NCBI GenBank assembly: GCA_027075275.1
Contig: JALTBO010000133.1
Location: 1-47,709 of the forward strand
From: Desulfurobacteriaceae bacterium
GTDB lineage: Bacteria > Aquificota > Aquificia > Desulfurobacteriales > Desulfurobacteriaceae
Reading direction: 5' to 3'
Length of the DNA: 47,709 nucleotides
A program made the translations under genes and the position numbers. Below are positions 25,054 through 32,839 of the stretch, piece by piece (the stretch's first letter is position 1; the number at the start of each line of letters is the position of its first letter). The notes under the pieces are model-generated. The model had not been told where the DNA came from. It did no database searches and saw only the letters and a list, made by a program, of their open reading frames with translations.

Positions 25054-25721
25054 TATTCCTCCTTCAGAACATACTCAGTAATTACCTGATTGCCACACTG
25101 GAAGACTCTCTTTATACTGAACCGCTTAACGGCGTCAAGGGTTTTAAAACCCTCTCCAGACGTTAAAGAGGGAACATCGTTTCCCCCAACGACAACGGGA
25201 AGGTGGATGAGCCTTATCTCGTCAACTAAGTCGTTCTTTATCAGTTCCCAGTTGACGGAGCTCCCCCCTTCAACCATCAGCTTCTCAATTCCCATACCTT
25301 TGAGTTTTTTGAGGAGCTCCACAAAGTCAACCCTGTCTTTACCGGCAACTACAACCTCCGCTCCCTTTTCCTTAAAAGCTCTTATTCTGTCGGCGGGAGC
25401 TCTCCCAGAAACGGCAATAACAGTTGGAGCAACATCTGTGTTTAAAACGTTAGCATCTAACGGAATATCTCCCGTTGACGTTGGAATAACCCTTATAGGG
25501 TTTTCTCCATCAACGTAGCGGACTGTAAGATTCGGGTTGTCTATCCGAACGGTGTTAGCGCCGACCATTATCCCATCACACTCAGCCCTTACCTGGTGAA
25601 GGTATCTGTTGGCTTCCTCGTCCATCAGTTTCATTATTTCTTTACTTGAAACCCCTTTAGCAAGGGTGAGTTTACCGTCTATAGTTACTTCAGAAACTAT
25701 TAAAACGTAAGGTCTTTCCAT
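25053..25721 (-). CDS. Archaeal-type 2,5-diamino-6-ribosylamino-pyrimidinone 5'-phosphate reductase
   Basis: A stand-alone RibD C-terminal (DHFR-like) reductase of 222 residues. It would reduce the ribosyl side chain in riboflavin synthesis with NAD(P)H, before deamination, as in archaea and fungi. Landmarks: RPYVLIVSEVTIDGKLT at the N-terminus, CDGIMVGANTVRIDNPNLTVR, KLMVEGGSSVNWELI and LPVVVGGNDVPSLTSGEGF. No deaminase domain is attached, unlike bacterial RibD. ribE lies a few kb away. It is followed with a one-base overlap by the Cas2/SinR-like gene. Confidence 0.85.
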   Translation of the reverse strand: MERPYVLIVSEVTIDGKLTLAKGVSSKEIMKLMDEEANRYLHQVRAECDGIMVGANTVRIDNPNLTVRYVDGENPIRVIPTSTGDIPLDANVLNTDVAPTVIAVSGRAPADRIRAFKEKGAEVVVAGKDRVDFVELLKKLKGMGIEKLMVEGGSSVNWELIKNDLVDEIRLIHLPVVVGGNDVPSLTSGEGFKTLDAVKRFSIKRVFQCGNQVITEYVLKEE

Positions 25722-25722
25722 A

Positions 25723-26346
25723 TTAAACCTCGTACTCCTTTCCGTAACGTTTATAGAGGTAGTAAAGCCTGTGTAAAAGTGAAAGCAGAGACATTACAGC
25801 TATAAACTCAATACCGTAGGTAAGAATTTTGTGGTTAAACGGGTAGAGTATAGAAGCCGTAAAGAGAACAATAAAGGTTTCAGGCCTTCCAAAAAAGCCT
25901 GTGTTCTCAAGCGGGTCTTTTATTTTTCCTATTTCCCTCTGCTGGTAACCTATTTCAGCATAAGCAACGGGCTTTATAAAGGTGTGGAGCATTGTTGAAA
26001 CAACGGCAAGGAGAGCCACCCACTCGTTTGCATACTTCAGAGCAACGGCTCCAAGGACAAAACCGTCTACCCACTTGTCGGCAATCCAGTCAAAAACAGC
26101 TCCAAACTTCGTGGCCTTTCTGTTGTTAACGGCAACGTATCCGTCACACAGGTCAAGAACTCCTGAGACAAAGAGTAGAAAAGCCCCAATAACCGGATGG
26201 CCCGAAAAGTAGAGAACGGCAGAAATTGTTCCAAAAACAACGGCCATAAAAGTTATAACGTTCGGCGACACGTTGGCCTTTGCAAGAATCCATCCGAATG
26301 GTGAATAGAGTTTTTTCAGAGTATCTCTTTTACTGGTTATATTCAT
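25723..26346 (-). CDS. CDP-alcohol phosphatidyltransferase-family protein
   Basis: A 207-residue membrane enzyme that would transfer a phosphatidyl-type group from a CDP-lipid to an alcohol. The catalytic signature D-x2-DG-x2-A-R-x8-G-x3-D-x3-D is seen as DLCDGYVAVNNRKATKFGAVFDWIADK: all Asp and Gly positions fit, but the Arg is Val. About five to six hydrophobic segments. The layout resembles archaetidylinositol-phosphate synthase-like proteins, but the acceptor is unknown. It overlaps ugd (upstream) by one base and ends two bases before the riboflavin reductase. Confidence 0.8.
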   Translation of the reverse strand: MNITSKRDTLKKLYSPFGWILAKANVSPNVITFMAVVFGTISAVLYFSGHPVIGAFLLFVSGVLDLCDGYVAVNNRKATKFGAVFDWIADKWVDGFVLGAVALKYANEWVALLAVVSTMLHTFIKPVAYAEIGYQQREIGKIKDPLENTGFFGRPETFIVLFTASILYPFNHKILTYGIEFIAVMSLLSLLHRLYYLYKRYGKEYEV

Positions 26347-27674
26347 TACGGTCTCCCGATACTTTCATACGTGCATATCTGTTTCATGACGGAAGGCTCC
26401 CATAGGTTCCTACCGTCAATGACAACTTTGCCCTTTAGTTTATCAAAATCAACATCTTTAAACTCCTTCCACTCTGTAACGAGGATTAAGGCATCTGCCC
26501 CCTCAAGGGCTTCATACTTATCCTCAACAAACTCCAGTCTGTCTCCAAACCTTTTAATATCTTCGCTGAAAACTTTCTTAGCGTTCTCAAGGGCCACAGG
26601 GTCGTAAGCCTTAACCACCGCTCCAAGCTCAAGGAGTTTCCTTACTATCGGAATTGACGGAGCTTCCCTCATGTCGTCTGTTTCAGGCTTGAAAGCAAGC
26701 CCCCAAACGGCTACCGTCTTCCCTTTAAGGTCTGGAATGTGATTCAGGAGTTTCTCTACAGGCTTTAACTTCTGCCTCTCGTTTACATCTATTACAGCTT
26801 CAAGGAGCTTAGGTTCCTCTCCTGCTACTTTTCCTGTGTGTATCAAAGCCTTAACGTCTTTCGGAAAGCAGCTTCCACCAAACCCGCAACCTGCCCTTAA
26901 GAAGTGGGGGCTTATCCTGTGGTCTAACCCCATTCCCCTGGCAACCACCGTTACGTCTGCTCCAAACTTTTCACAGATGTTTGCCACTTCGTTTATGAAA
27001 GAGATTTTCGTTGCTAAAAAGGCGTTTGAGGCGTATTTGATCATCTCCGCCGTTGGAAGGTCTGTTATGAGGATCGGGGGCTGGAGCTTCTCGTAGAGTG
27101 AGGCCACTTTCCCTGCAACATCCCTGTCGTCTGCTCCTACAACTACTCTGTCAGGCTTCATAAAGTCTTCTACAGCTTTCCCTTCCCTCAGGAACTCCGG
27201 GTTTGAGACAACCTCAAAGCACTTTTCAGGCTCTTTTATGCCCTTTTCCCTCAAAAGGCCTGCTATAAATTCTTTTGCCCATCTACCGGTCCCTACAGGG
27301 ACTGTTGACTTGTTGACTACTATTTTGAAGTCTCCATCGCTAATGTGCTCAGCTATACTCCTATATGCGCTCTCAACGTAAGAGAGGTCTGCCGAGCCGT
27401 CTTTTCTTGAAGGAGTTCCCACTGCTATGAAGATGAAGTCTGAATTTTTAACGGCGTATCCGTAGTCTGTCGTGAACTCTATGTTCCCGTTCTCTATGGC
27501 CTTTTCAAGTATCCTGTCTAAACCGGGCTCGTAGATGGGAACCTCACCCCTTTTGAGCTTTTCTATCTTTTCCTCATCAACGTCAAGACCTATGACTTTG
27601 TGGCCTAAGTAGGCAAAGCAGGCTCCAGAAACAAGCCCTACGTATCCCGTTCCTATTACCGCTATCCTCTTCAA
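26346..27674 (-). CDS. ugd: UDP-glucose/GDP-mannose 6-dehydrogenase family
   Basis: Oxidises a nucleotide sugar to the uronic acid with two NAD+, for polysaccharide or lipid glycosylation. The 442-residue protein has the N-terminal Rossmann motif GTGYVGLVSGACFAYLGH, the Glu-containing SNPEFLREGKAVEDFMKPDRVVVG, the catalytic Cys in FGGSCFPKD, and a C-terminal domain VAVWGLAFKPETDDMREAPS. These fit UDP-glucose 6-dehydrogenase best. It overlaps ppx by four bases upstream and the CDP-alcohol transferase by one base downstream. Confidence 0.9.
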   Translation of the reverse strand: MKRIAVIGTGYVGLVSGACFAYLGHKVIGLDVDEEKIEKLKRGEVPIYEPGLDRILEKAIENGNIEFTTDYGYAVKNSDFIFIAVGTPSRKDGSADLSYVESAYRSIAEHISDGDFKIVVNKSTVPVGTGRWAKEFIAGLLREKGIKEPEKCFEVVSNPEFLREGKAVEDFMKPDRVVVGADDRDVAGKVASLYEKLQPPILITDLPTAEMIKYASNAFLATKISFINEVANICEKFGADVTVVARGMGLDHRISPHFLRAGCGFGGSCFPKDVKALIHTGKVAGEEPKLLEAVIDVNERQKLKPVEKLLNHIPDLKGKTVAVWGLAFKPETDDMREAPSIPIVRKLLELGAVVKAYDPVALENAKKVFSEDIKRFGDRLEFVEDKYEALEGADALILVTEWKEFKDVDFDKLKGKVVIDGRNLWEPSVMKQICTYESIGRP

Positions 27675-28576
27675 CCTTTCGCCTCCCTTAAAGCTAAACC
27701 GTAAAGTAGTCCAAGTTCACTTACAGTCAAATAGTCTTTATCAAAGACTTCACAGAAGACTTTAAAGAAAGCCAATCCGGGAACTATTACATCTGCCCTG
27801 TTCTCCTCAAGCCCTTTAACCTTTTTCCTTTCCTCAACTGTCATTCCAGTAAGCCTTTTATACCACTTTTCTATAACATCTTTTGAGACCTTGTAACCGT
27901 GAACGATTTCCGGCCTGTAAACTTCCATTTTTTCTTCCATAGCAACAACAGAGGTTATCGTCCCTCCAACGGCGTAAACTTCAAAAGGAGATTTAACGTG
28001 TTCTTTTACTTTGAGGAGCTCCCCCTTCACAAACTCCTCAAGGGCAGAGAGCTCCTCTATTTTCGGCGGATCTGAACGGAGGAACCTTTCATGGAGGAAG
28101 ACAACGCCGAACTTGAGGCTCTCTAAATACTCTATTTTCTCTCTATTCCCGTAAACTATCTCCGTGCTTCCCCCTCCAAGGTCAACTGTCATCGCGTAGC
28201 CTTCAGGTCTGAAGGCACTAACGTTGGCCCGGTAAACAAGCTCTGCCTCCTCCCTATCTGAGAGAATTGTGAGCTCTATTCCAAGCTCTCTAACCCTTTT
28301 CAGGAACTCACCCGAGTTTTCTGCAAGCCGGGCGGCCTCCGTTGTTACTGCAATGACTTTTTCAGCTCCATACTTATCTATTAGCTCCTTAAACTCCTTT
28401 AAAACGGATAGTGTTCTCTCTATGCTCTCTTCTGAAAGCTTCCTTGTCTCCCTTACTCCTTTCCCAAGCTTTGTTACTTTTCCAACCTTTAGAACCTGAT
28501 TTACCTTTCCATTTTCAACGTCTGCTATAAGGAGCCTTGTTGAGTTTGTTCCTATATCAATCGTGGCTATTCTCAA
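27671..28576 (-). CDS. ppx: Exopolyphosphatase/guanosine pentaphosphatase family (Ppx/GppA)
   Basis: An ASKHA-fold phosphatase acting on polyphosphate and/or pppGpp. Phosphate loops are clear: IATIDIGTNSTRLLIADV at the N-terminus and MTVDLGGGSTEIVYG near residue 140, then VYAVGGTITSVVAME. The track start (28615) would run over the divergent promoter; TTG at 28576 follows GGGAGGG with a five-base spacer and puts the family N-terminus at residue 2. That gives 301 residues, a short one-module form without the C-terminal HD domain. First gene of the long minus-strand operon. Confidence 0.9.
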   Translation of the reverse strand: MRIATIDIGTNSTRLLIADVENGKVNQVLKVGKVTKLGKGVRETRKLSEESIERTLSVLKEFKELIDKYGAEKVIAVTTEAARLAENSGEFLKRVRELGIELTILSDREEAELVYRANVSAFRPEGYAMTVDLGGGSTEIVYGNREKIEYLESLKFGVVFLHERFLRSDPPKIEELSALEEFVKGELLKVKEHVKSPFEVYAVGGTITSVVAMEEKMEVYRPEIVHGYKVSKDVIEKWYKRLTGMTVEERKKVKGLEENRADVIVPGLAFFKVFCEVFDKDYLTVSELGLLYGLALREAKG

Positions 28577-28590
28577 GTTTCCCTCCCAGC

Positions 28591-28613
28591 TATAATTGGG
28601 TAGAAATTCTACC
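28591..28613 (+). promoter_or_regulatory. ribE promoter with overlapping palindromic operator
   Basis: TATAAT at 28591-28596 is a consensus -10 for ribE. Directly after it lies the palindrome GGTAGAA-A-TTCTACC (28599-28613), placed over the expected transcription start. The same repeat lies just upstream of a TTATAG-like -10 for the divergent ppx, so one regulator could control both. The -35 is weak (TATTCT). Confidence 0.5.
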
Positions 28614-28626
28614 AACCGGAGAGAAC

Positions 28627-29241
28627 GTGTTTACCGGGCTGATTGAGGAAGTTGGAGAGGTAAAAGAGGTCAGGAGGAGAGGGAAGGGAGCTCTCCTGAC
28701 CGTCAGGTGCTCAAAAGTCCTTGAAGGAACAAAGATAGGAGACAGTATAGCGGTTAACGGCGTTTGCCTCACAGTTGTTGAGATGGGGAAGGATTTCCTC
28801 TCTTTCTTCGTCTCAAACGAGACACTTCAGAGGAGTAATTTGGGGGAGCTCCGCCCAAAAACCCCCGTAAACCTTGAAAGGGCACTGAAAGCTGGAGACA
28901 GGCTCGGAGGCCACATAGTTCAGGGGCACGTTGATACAACAACTAAGATAACAGGAGTAAAGAGAGAAGGGGAGAGCTTTATTTTTACGTTTAAATTACC
29001 CAGGGAATACTCACACCTGCTGATAGAGAAAGGCTCTGTAGCTGTTGATGGGATCAGCCTGACAGTTGCAAGGCTTGGAAGTGAGGAGTTCTCAGTGGCT
29101 GTTATTCCCCACACTTACGAGAACACAAACCTTAAGTGGAAAAGAGTGGGAAACAGGGTAAACCTTGAGTTTGACCTGATAGGGAAGTATGTGGAGAGGA
29201 TATTAAAGGTGAAGGGTGCCCCGGGAAGGGACACCCGCTGA
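28627..29241 (+). CDS. ribE: Riboflavin synthase, alpha subunit
   Basis: Dismutates two 6,7-dimethyl-8-ribityllumazine molecules into riboflavin. The protein consists of two similar barrels: MFTGLIEEVGEV with GDSIAVNGVCLTV in the first, and FQ/IVQGHVDTTTKI with GSVAVDGISLTVA in the second. The GTG at 28627 follows GGAGAG and gives the canonical MFTGLIEE start, 204 residues; the ORF-track start is too early. The leader is too short for an FMN riboswitch. Divergent from ppx. Confidence 0.95.
   Translation: MFTGLIEEVGEVKEVRRRGKGALLTVRCSKVLEGTKIGDSIAVNGVCLTVVEMGKDFLSFFVSNETLQRSNLGELRPKTPVNLERALKAGDRLGGHIVQGHVDTTTKITGVKREGESFIFTFKLPREYSHLLIEKGSVAVDGISLTVARLGSEEFSVAVIPHTYENTNLKWKRVGNRVNLEFDLIGKYVERILKVKGAPGRDTR
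29212..29234 (+). terminator. GC-rich hairpin at the end of ribE
   Basis: GGGTGCCC and GGGACACCC, around the ribE stop codon, can pair with one bulged base. No clear run of T follows on either strand, so this is only a weak terminator candidate between the convergent ribE and superoxide reductase genes. Confidence 0.35.
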
Positions 29242-29242
29242 A

Positions 29243-29578
29243 TTACTCCTCAACTTCTACTGTAACGTCTTCGCTGTGCCAGAGGCCGTGAAGGTTGCAG
29301 TAGGCGTGGGCTGTAAGTGTTGTTGTCTTCTCAAGCTTGATCTTGAAGACAACCTCAGAAGCAGCCCTTTCAGGCTCAAGATCAGCCCTTCCTGCCAGAA
29401 AGTCTCCAGCCCAGAGGGAGATGTGGGAGATCCAGTGCTCCTTAGTGTTGGGGTGAGGAATATCCTTACCCACAACAACCCTTACTTCAAACCACTCTCC
29501 CTTCTTTACCTTTGCAGGAGCTTCAATTACAGGAGTGTGTTTCCTCTTGCCTTCTGGCTCTGGTCCGTGAACTTTCAT
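29243..29578 (-). CDS. Class II superoxide reductase (desulfoferrodoxin/neelaredoxin type)
   Basis: Reduces superoxide to peroxide at a non-haem iron centre in anaerobes. The 111-residue protein has the SORL domain only, with iron ligands in KHTPVIEAP (His), IPHPNTKEHWISHI (His, His) and AYCNLHGLW (Cys, His). The N-terminal desulforedoxin iron domain of the two-iron forms is absent. There is no signal peptide. The ATG follows a GGAGGAGGA ribosome-binding site. It lies between ribE and sufB and suits an anaerobe exposed to occasional oxygen. Confidence 0.9.
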   Translation of the reverse strand: MKVHGPEPEGKRKHTPVIEAPAKVKKGEWFEVRVVVGKDIPHPNTKEHWISHISLWAGDFLAGRADLEPERAASEVVFKIKLEKTTTLTAHAYCNLHGLWHSEDVTVEVEE

Positions 29579-29601
29579 GGTTCCTCCTCCTCATAGAGTT
29601 T

Positions 29602-30546
29602 TTATCTGAGCATTCCCTGAACAATTACATCTACAGCTTCATCTTCTGTTAATCCTCTTGCCATAAGGGTTTCAAGCTGCTTCTTGTCTATGCTACCGAT
29701 TGCAGCCTCGTGGGTCACTTTGGCAGTTTCATCGTTAACAACAACAACCGGAACGGCTTTAACCGTTACATCCTTTCCTCTAATAACCTCTGAACAGTCA
29801 ATATGGCCTCTACACTTTGGAGCATTCCCGTAGGTCTCACCTACAAACGTGGCTTTCGTCTCATCTACAGCAATTATTCGGCTCTTTGAGATGCCTCTGG
29901 ACTCCTCACCGTTCAGGTGAATCACGTCTTCAACGTATATCTCATCGTCTCTCTTACCAATCATCTTTGTTTCAAAGACGGCAACGCCCTTCTTATCAAC
30001 GGTAGCTTTAAGGACTATCCTGACCTTTCCAGCCCTGCCTCTTGTCTGCTTGAAGACAGACCTGAAATAGGCGTTCTCCCCAACGTAGGCATCCGTTTCT
30101 GTTTCAAGCTCAACAAAGGTTTCCTCTCCGTTGTAGTGGAGATCTAAGAACTCAAAACGGGCGTTCTTCTCAACCCTCACTTTTAGTTTATTTTTATGTT
30201 TTAGTTTTATACCTTCTGCCATTGCGCCGTAAACCTGAAACTTAACGTCAGCTCCCTCTCCTACAACAATTTCTCCCTCTGTTGTCTGAACCTCTGTAGT
30301 TTCAGCAGCACCAAAACACAGAGTTACAGGCTCCTCAAGTTTTGTTCCCGGTTCAACGTAAACTTTCGTCTTAACTCCCGTAGGGGTTTCAACCACTTCA
30401 GACCTCACGCCGGGAGCCGGATAGCGAACAATAACCTTATTCCTATCTACCAGCAGGTTAAACCTGTTTTTCTTAAAAAGATCTTCTGGAAGGCCTATCT
30501 GAACAAACTTCTTTGCAACTGTATCAAGAACGTTTTTTGTTGCCAT
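29602..30546 (-). CDS. sufB: SufB/SufD-like Fe-S scaffold protein
   Basis: A short SufB/SufD family protein of 314 residues forming the beta-helix scaffold for Fe-S assembly with SufC. The C-terminal part is diagnostic: SRGISKSRIIAVDETKATFVGETYG, RGHIDCSEVIRG, VVVNDETAKVTHEAAIGSID and LETLMARGLTEDEAVDVIVQG. The Cys in HIDCSE and the His in THEAAIG correspond to cluster-site residues. Length and lone pairing with sufC fit the minimal SUF-like (SMS-type) systems of archaea and deep bacteria. It overlaps sufC by one base. Confidence 0.9.
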   Translation of the reverse strand: MATKNVLDTVAKKFVQIGLPEDLFKKNRFNLLVDRNKVIVRYPAPGVRSEVVETPTGVKTKVYVEPGTKLEEPVTLCFGAAETTEVQTTEGEIVVGEGADVKFQVYGAMAEGIKLKHKNKLKVRVEKNARFEFLDLHYNGEETFVELETETDAYVGENAYFRSVFKQTRGRAGKVRIVLKATVDKKGVAVFETKMIGKRDDEIYVEDVIHLNGEESRGISKSRIIAVDETKATFVGETYGNAPKCRGHIDCSEVIRGKDVTVKAVPVVVVNDETAKVTHEAAIGSIDKKQLETLMARGLTEDEAVDVIVQGMLR

Positions 30547-31280
30547 TACTCACCTCCTACAAGTTCCGGATTGCGGACTTCACACTTAACGCACATCGTT
30601 TTGAACTTCTGACCAACCTCTTTAGGATTTCCGGTCTGAACCACTTTGCCGTCACACATCAGAGTTGCCCTGTCTGCAATCTCGGCAATCTCCTCTCTGT
30701 GGGTAATCATCAGGACAGTCGTTCCTCTGTCCCTCATTGTCTTAATCATGTTTGCTATGTCTTCCATTGATGCAAAGTCAATCCCAGAGTCTGGTTCGTC
30801 TAAAACGGCAAGTTTTGGCCTCATTGCAAGGACTGAGGCAAGCTCAACCCTCTTTCTCTCTCCACCTGAGAGTGTATCGTCAACAAATCGGTTCAGGTAG
30901 GAACAGTCAAGACCAACGAGGTTTAAACACTCAACAACGTCAAGCTCCGGGTTATTCCTGCCGGAGAGTTTCAGATACTCCTCAACGGTTATCCCTTCAA
31001 ACCGGGCAGGCTCCTGCCACGCAAGAGTTATCCCTAATTTTGCTCTTTCTGTTATTTCAAGGCCGTTTACCAATTTATCTCTAAAGATTATCTCTCCAGA
31101 GTCGGGAGCTCTCAGGTCGTTTATTCCCATTATGAGACTTGCAAGGGTTGACTTACCGGCTCCGTTAGGCCCTAAAACTGCGTGAATTTCCCCTTCGTTT
31201 ACGATCAGGTTAACCCCTCTGAGTATGGGTCTTCCATCTATGGTAAGCTTTACGTTATTTATTGTAAGAAGCGGAGTCAT
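30546..31280 (-). CDS. sufC: Fe-S assembly ATPase SufC
   Basis: An ABC-type ATPase that powers Fe-S cluster assembly on SufB; soluble, not a transporter. The 244-residue protein has Walker A GPNGAGKSTLASLIMG, the Q-loop in ITLAWQEPARFEGI, the signature LSGGERKRVELASVLA and Walker B LAVLDEPDSGIDFASMED with the SufC-typical DSGID, and the switch His in MITHREE. First gene of sufC-sufB with its own strong promoter; the ATG follows AGGAGGAGG. Confidence 0.95.
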   Translation of the reverse strand: MTPLLTINNVKLTIDGRPILRGVNLIVNEGEIHAVLGPNGAGKSTLASLIMGINDLRAPDSGEIIFRDKLVNGLEITERAKLGITLAWQEPARFEGITVEEYLKLSGRNNPELDVVECLNLVGLDCSYLNRFVDDTLSGGERKRVELASVLAMRPKLAVLDEPDSGIDFASMEDIANMIKTMRDRGTTVLMITHREEIAEIADRATLMCDGKVVQTGNPKEVGQKFKTMCVKCEVRNPELVGGE

Positions 31281-31306
31281 AACCTCCTCCTGTGCTGTTT
31301 ATTTAA

Positions 31307-31335
31307 ATCTTATTTTCCATTCTCCTGATTGTCAA
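31307..31335 (-). promoter_or_regulatory. Sigma-70 promoter of sufC-sufB
   Basis: On the minus strand TTGACA (31335-31330), a 17-base spacer and TAAGAT (31312-31307). Box match and spacing are close to ideal. The leader is about 20 bases with AGGAGG before the ATG. An inverted repeat TATTGA-N9-TCAATA (31351-31371) lies upstream in the same gap and could bind a regulator. Confidence 0.78.
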
Positions 31336-31373
31336 GCTTTTCATCTTTCTTATTGAGAATTTTTATCAATAAA

Positions 31374-31415
31374 TTGACGAGGCCCACATATACCTTAAAT
31401 TTCTGAATATCAGAA
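31374..31415 (+). promoter_or_regulatory. Promoter/operator region of the TrkA-like gene
   Basis: TTGACG at 31374-31379 is a -35 candidate with TTAAAT 15 bases on as a poor -10. Just downstream lies TTCTGA-ATA-TCAGAA (31401-31415), a perfect 6-bp inverted repeat between promoter and start codon. This looks like an operator, but no regulator is known. Confidence 0.4.
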
Positions 31416-31432
31416 AGAGAAGGGGTCAGAAG

Positions 31433-32839
31433 TTGAAATTGATAATTGTTGGAGCGGGAGAGGTAGGAAGGGAGCTGATAAAAAGGCTCCAGAAAGAGTG
31501 GAAAATCGTTGTAATAGATCAGGATGAGAGGAAGCTACATAAAGTTGTAGAGCTCCTCAACTCTGAATCCCTCAACAGGGTGGTTCTCCTTCAGGGAGAC
31601 GGAACCAGCAAGCTGCTTCTGAAAAAGGCCGGAATTGAAGATGCAACAGCCTTTACGGCCTGCACGGGAGACGACGAGGTTAACCTTGAAGCCTGCAGAA
31701 TAGCAAAGGAGCTCGGCGTTCCAACAATCTTTGCGGTATCAAACAGCACTGAGAACGACGAAAAGTACGAGAAAGAGGGAATAAACTACGTAAACAAAGC
31801 CATAGCAACAGCTTCCCTCCTTGAGAGACAGATAGAGTCGGGAGTGGTAACTCCCACAAACATCGGACTGGGACAGGGAGAGATAATAGAAGTTTCTGTT
31901 ATGCCAACGTCCATCCTGGCCGGTTATCCCGTTGGGAAGTTCACCTCCCGCCGCTGGAGAATCGTTGCCATCTTCAGGGGAGATAAACTAATTCTTCCTC
32001 GCCCTAAAACTGTAATAAAACCTGGAGACAGAATACTGATAGTTGGAGATCCGAAAATTCTCAAGTATATAGCCGGCCTCATAAAATCTGGAGAACCACA
32101 GTTCCCACTGCAGTTTGGAATAGAGGAGGTAATTTTCCTTCCAGAATTCTCAAGGGAAACTATTCAGGACGCAAAGTTTTTCTATGAAAACACAAAATTA
32201 TCAAAAGTTTCGTTTTATACCTGCAAGGAGATAAACAAAACCTTCGTAGCCGGGTTTGAGGAGATCAAGAAAGGGGAAGTAAAAATTAAAGAGCTCAAAA
32301 ACTGCGAAAAAGAGTTTTTTGAAAATATAAAAGAGGAGAACTTCGGTCTCATTGTTATGCCGGATAGATACATGGAGTTTCCACTATTTTTCGGAATAAA
32401 AACCTTTCCTATAGTAATTGGAGAGGAGACCCTCTCGCCTGTTGCCGTTGCAAGGGGAACAACTCCTGTAGAGAGAATTATCGTTCCTGTCTCAGGCTCT
32501 TTCAGCGGTATAAGGGCCCTTGAGGTGGGTATAGAACTCTCCCTTATGCTCAACGCCTCTCTAACGGCTATCTACATTTCTCCCTTTGAAAACGACAGCA
32601 GAGCAGAGAACTTAAGAGAGAAGATTACCCGTTTTTCAACAATGTACAAAGTTCCCATAGAGTTTACCGTCAGGTTCGGTAACCCGGTAAGGGAGTTTGC
32701 AGAGGAGAGTAAAAAGTACAACCTTGCCGTAATAGGGGCTCGGAAGGGAAGGAAAACTAACTGGTTTAACCCTTATCCTCCATACCACATGCTCCACAGG
32801 GCAAAGTGCACATCAATCCTTATCTGCGTAGGTGAATAG
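31433..32839 (+). CDS. TrkA/RCK NAD-binding protein fused to a Usp domain
   Basis: A 468-residue cytoplasmic regulator of ion transport. Residues 1-120 are an RCK/TrkA-N Rossmann domain (MKLIIVGAGEVGRELIKRL), about 140-215 a TrkA-C domain (IIEVSVMPTSILAGYPVGKF), and 340-468 a universal-stress-protein fold (VERIIVPVSGSFSGIRALEVGIELS ... AVIGARKGRK). The start is TTG with AGGGG upstream. It ends directly against the ATG of a CPA2 antiporter, so it probably gates that transporter in response to NAD(H) or a nucleotide. Confidence 0.82.
   Translation: MKLIIVGAGEVGRELIKRLQKEWKIVVIDQDERKLHKVVELLNSESLNRVVLLQGDGTSKLLLKKAGIEDATAFTACTGDDEVNLEACRIAKELGVPTIFAVSNSTENDEKYEKEGINYVNKAIATASLLERQIESGVVTPTNIGLGQGEIIEVSVMPTSILAGYPVGKFTSRRWRIVAIFRGDKLILPRPKTVIKPGDRILIVGDPKILKYIAGLIKSGEPQFPLQFGIEEVIFLPEFSRETIQDAKFFYENTKLSKVSFYTCKEINKTFVAGFEEIKKGEVKIKELKNCEKEFFENIKEENFGLIVMPDRYMEFPLFFGIKTFPIVIGEETLSPVAVARGTTPVERIIVPVSGSFSGIRALEVGIELSLMLNASLTAIYISPFENDSRAENLREKITRFSTMYKVPIEFTVRFGNPVREFAEESKKYNLAVIGARKGRKTNWFNPYPPYHMLHRAKCTSILICVGE

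Noticed and set aside
28577-28626. FMN riboswitch ahead of ribE
   Set aside because: The divergent gap is about 50 bases, far too short for the RFN element, and none of its conserved blocks are seen.
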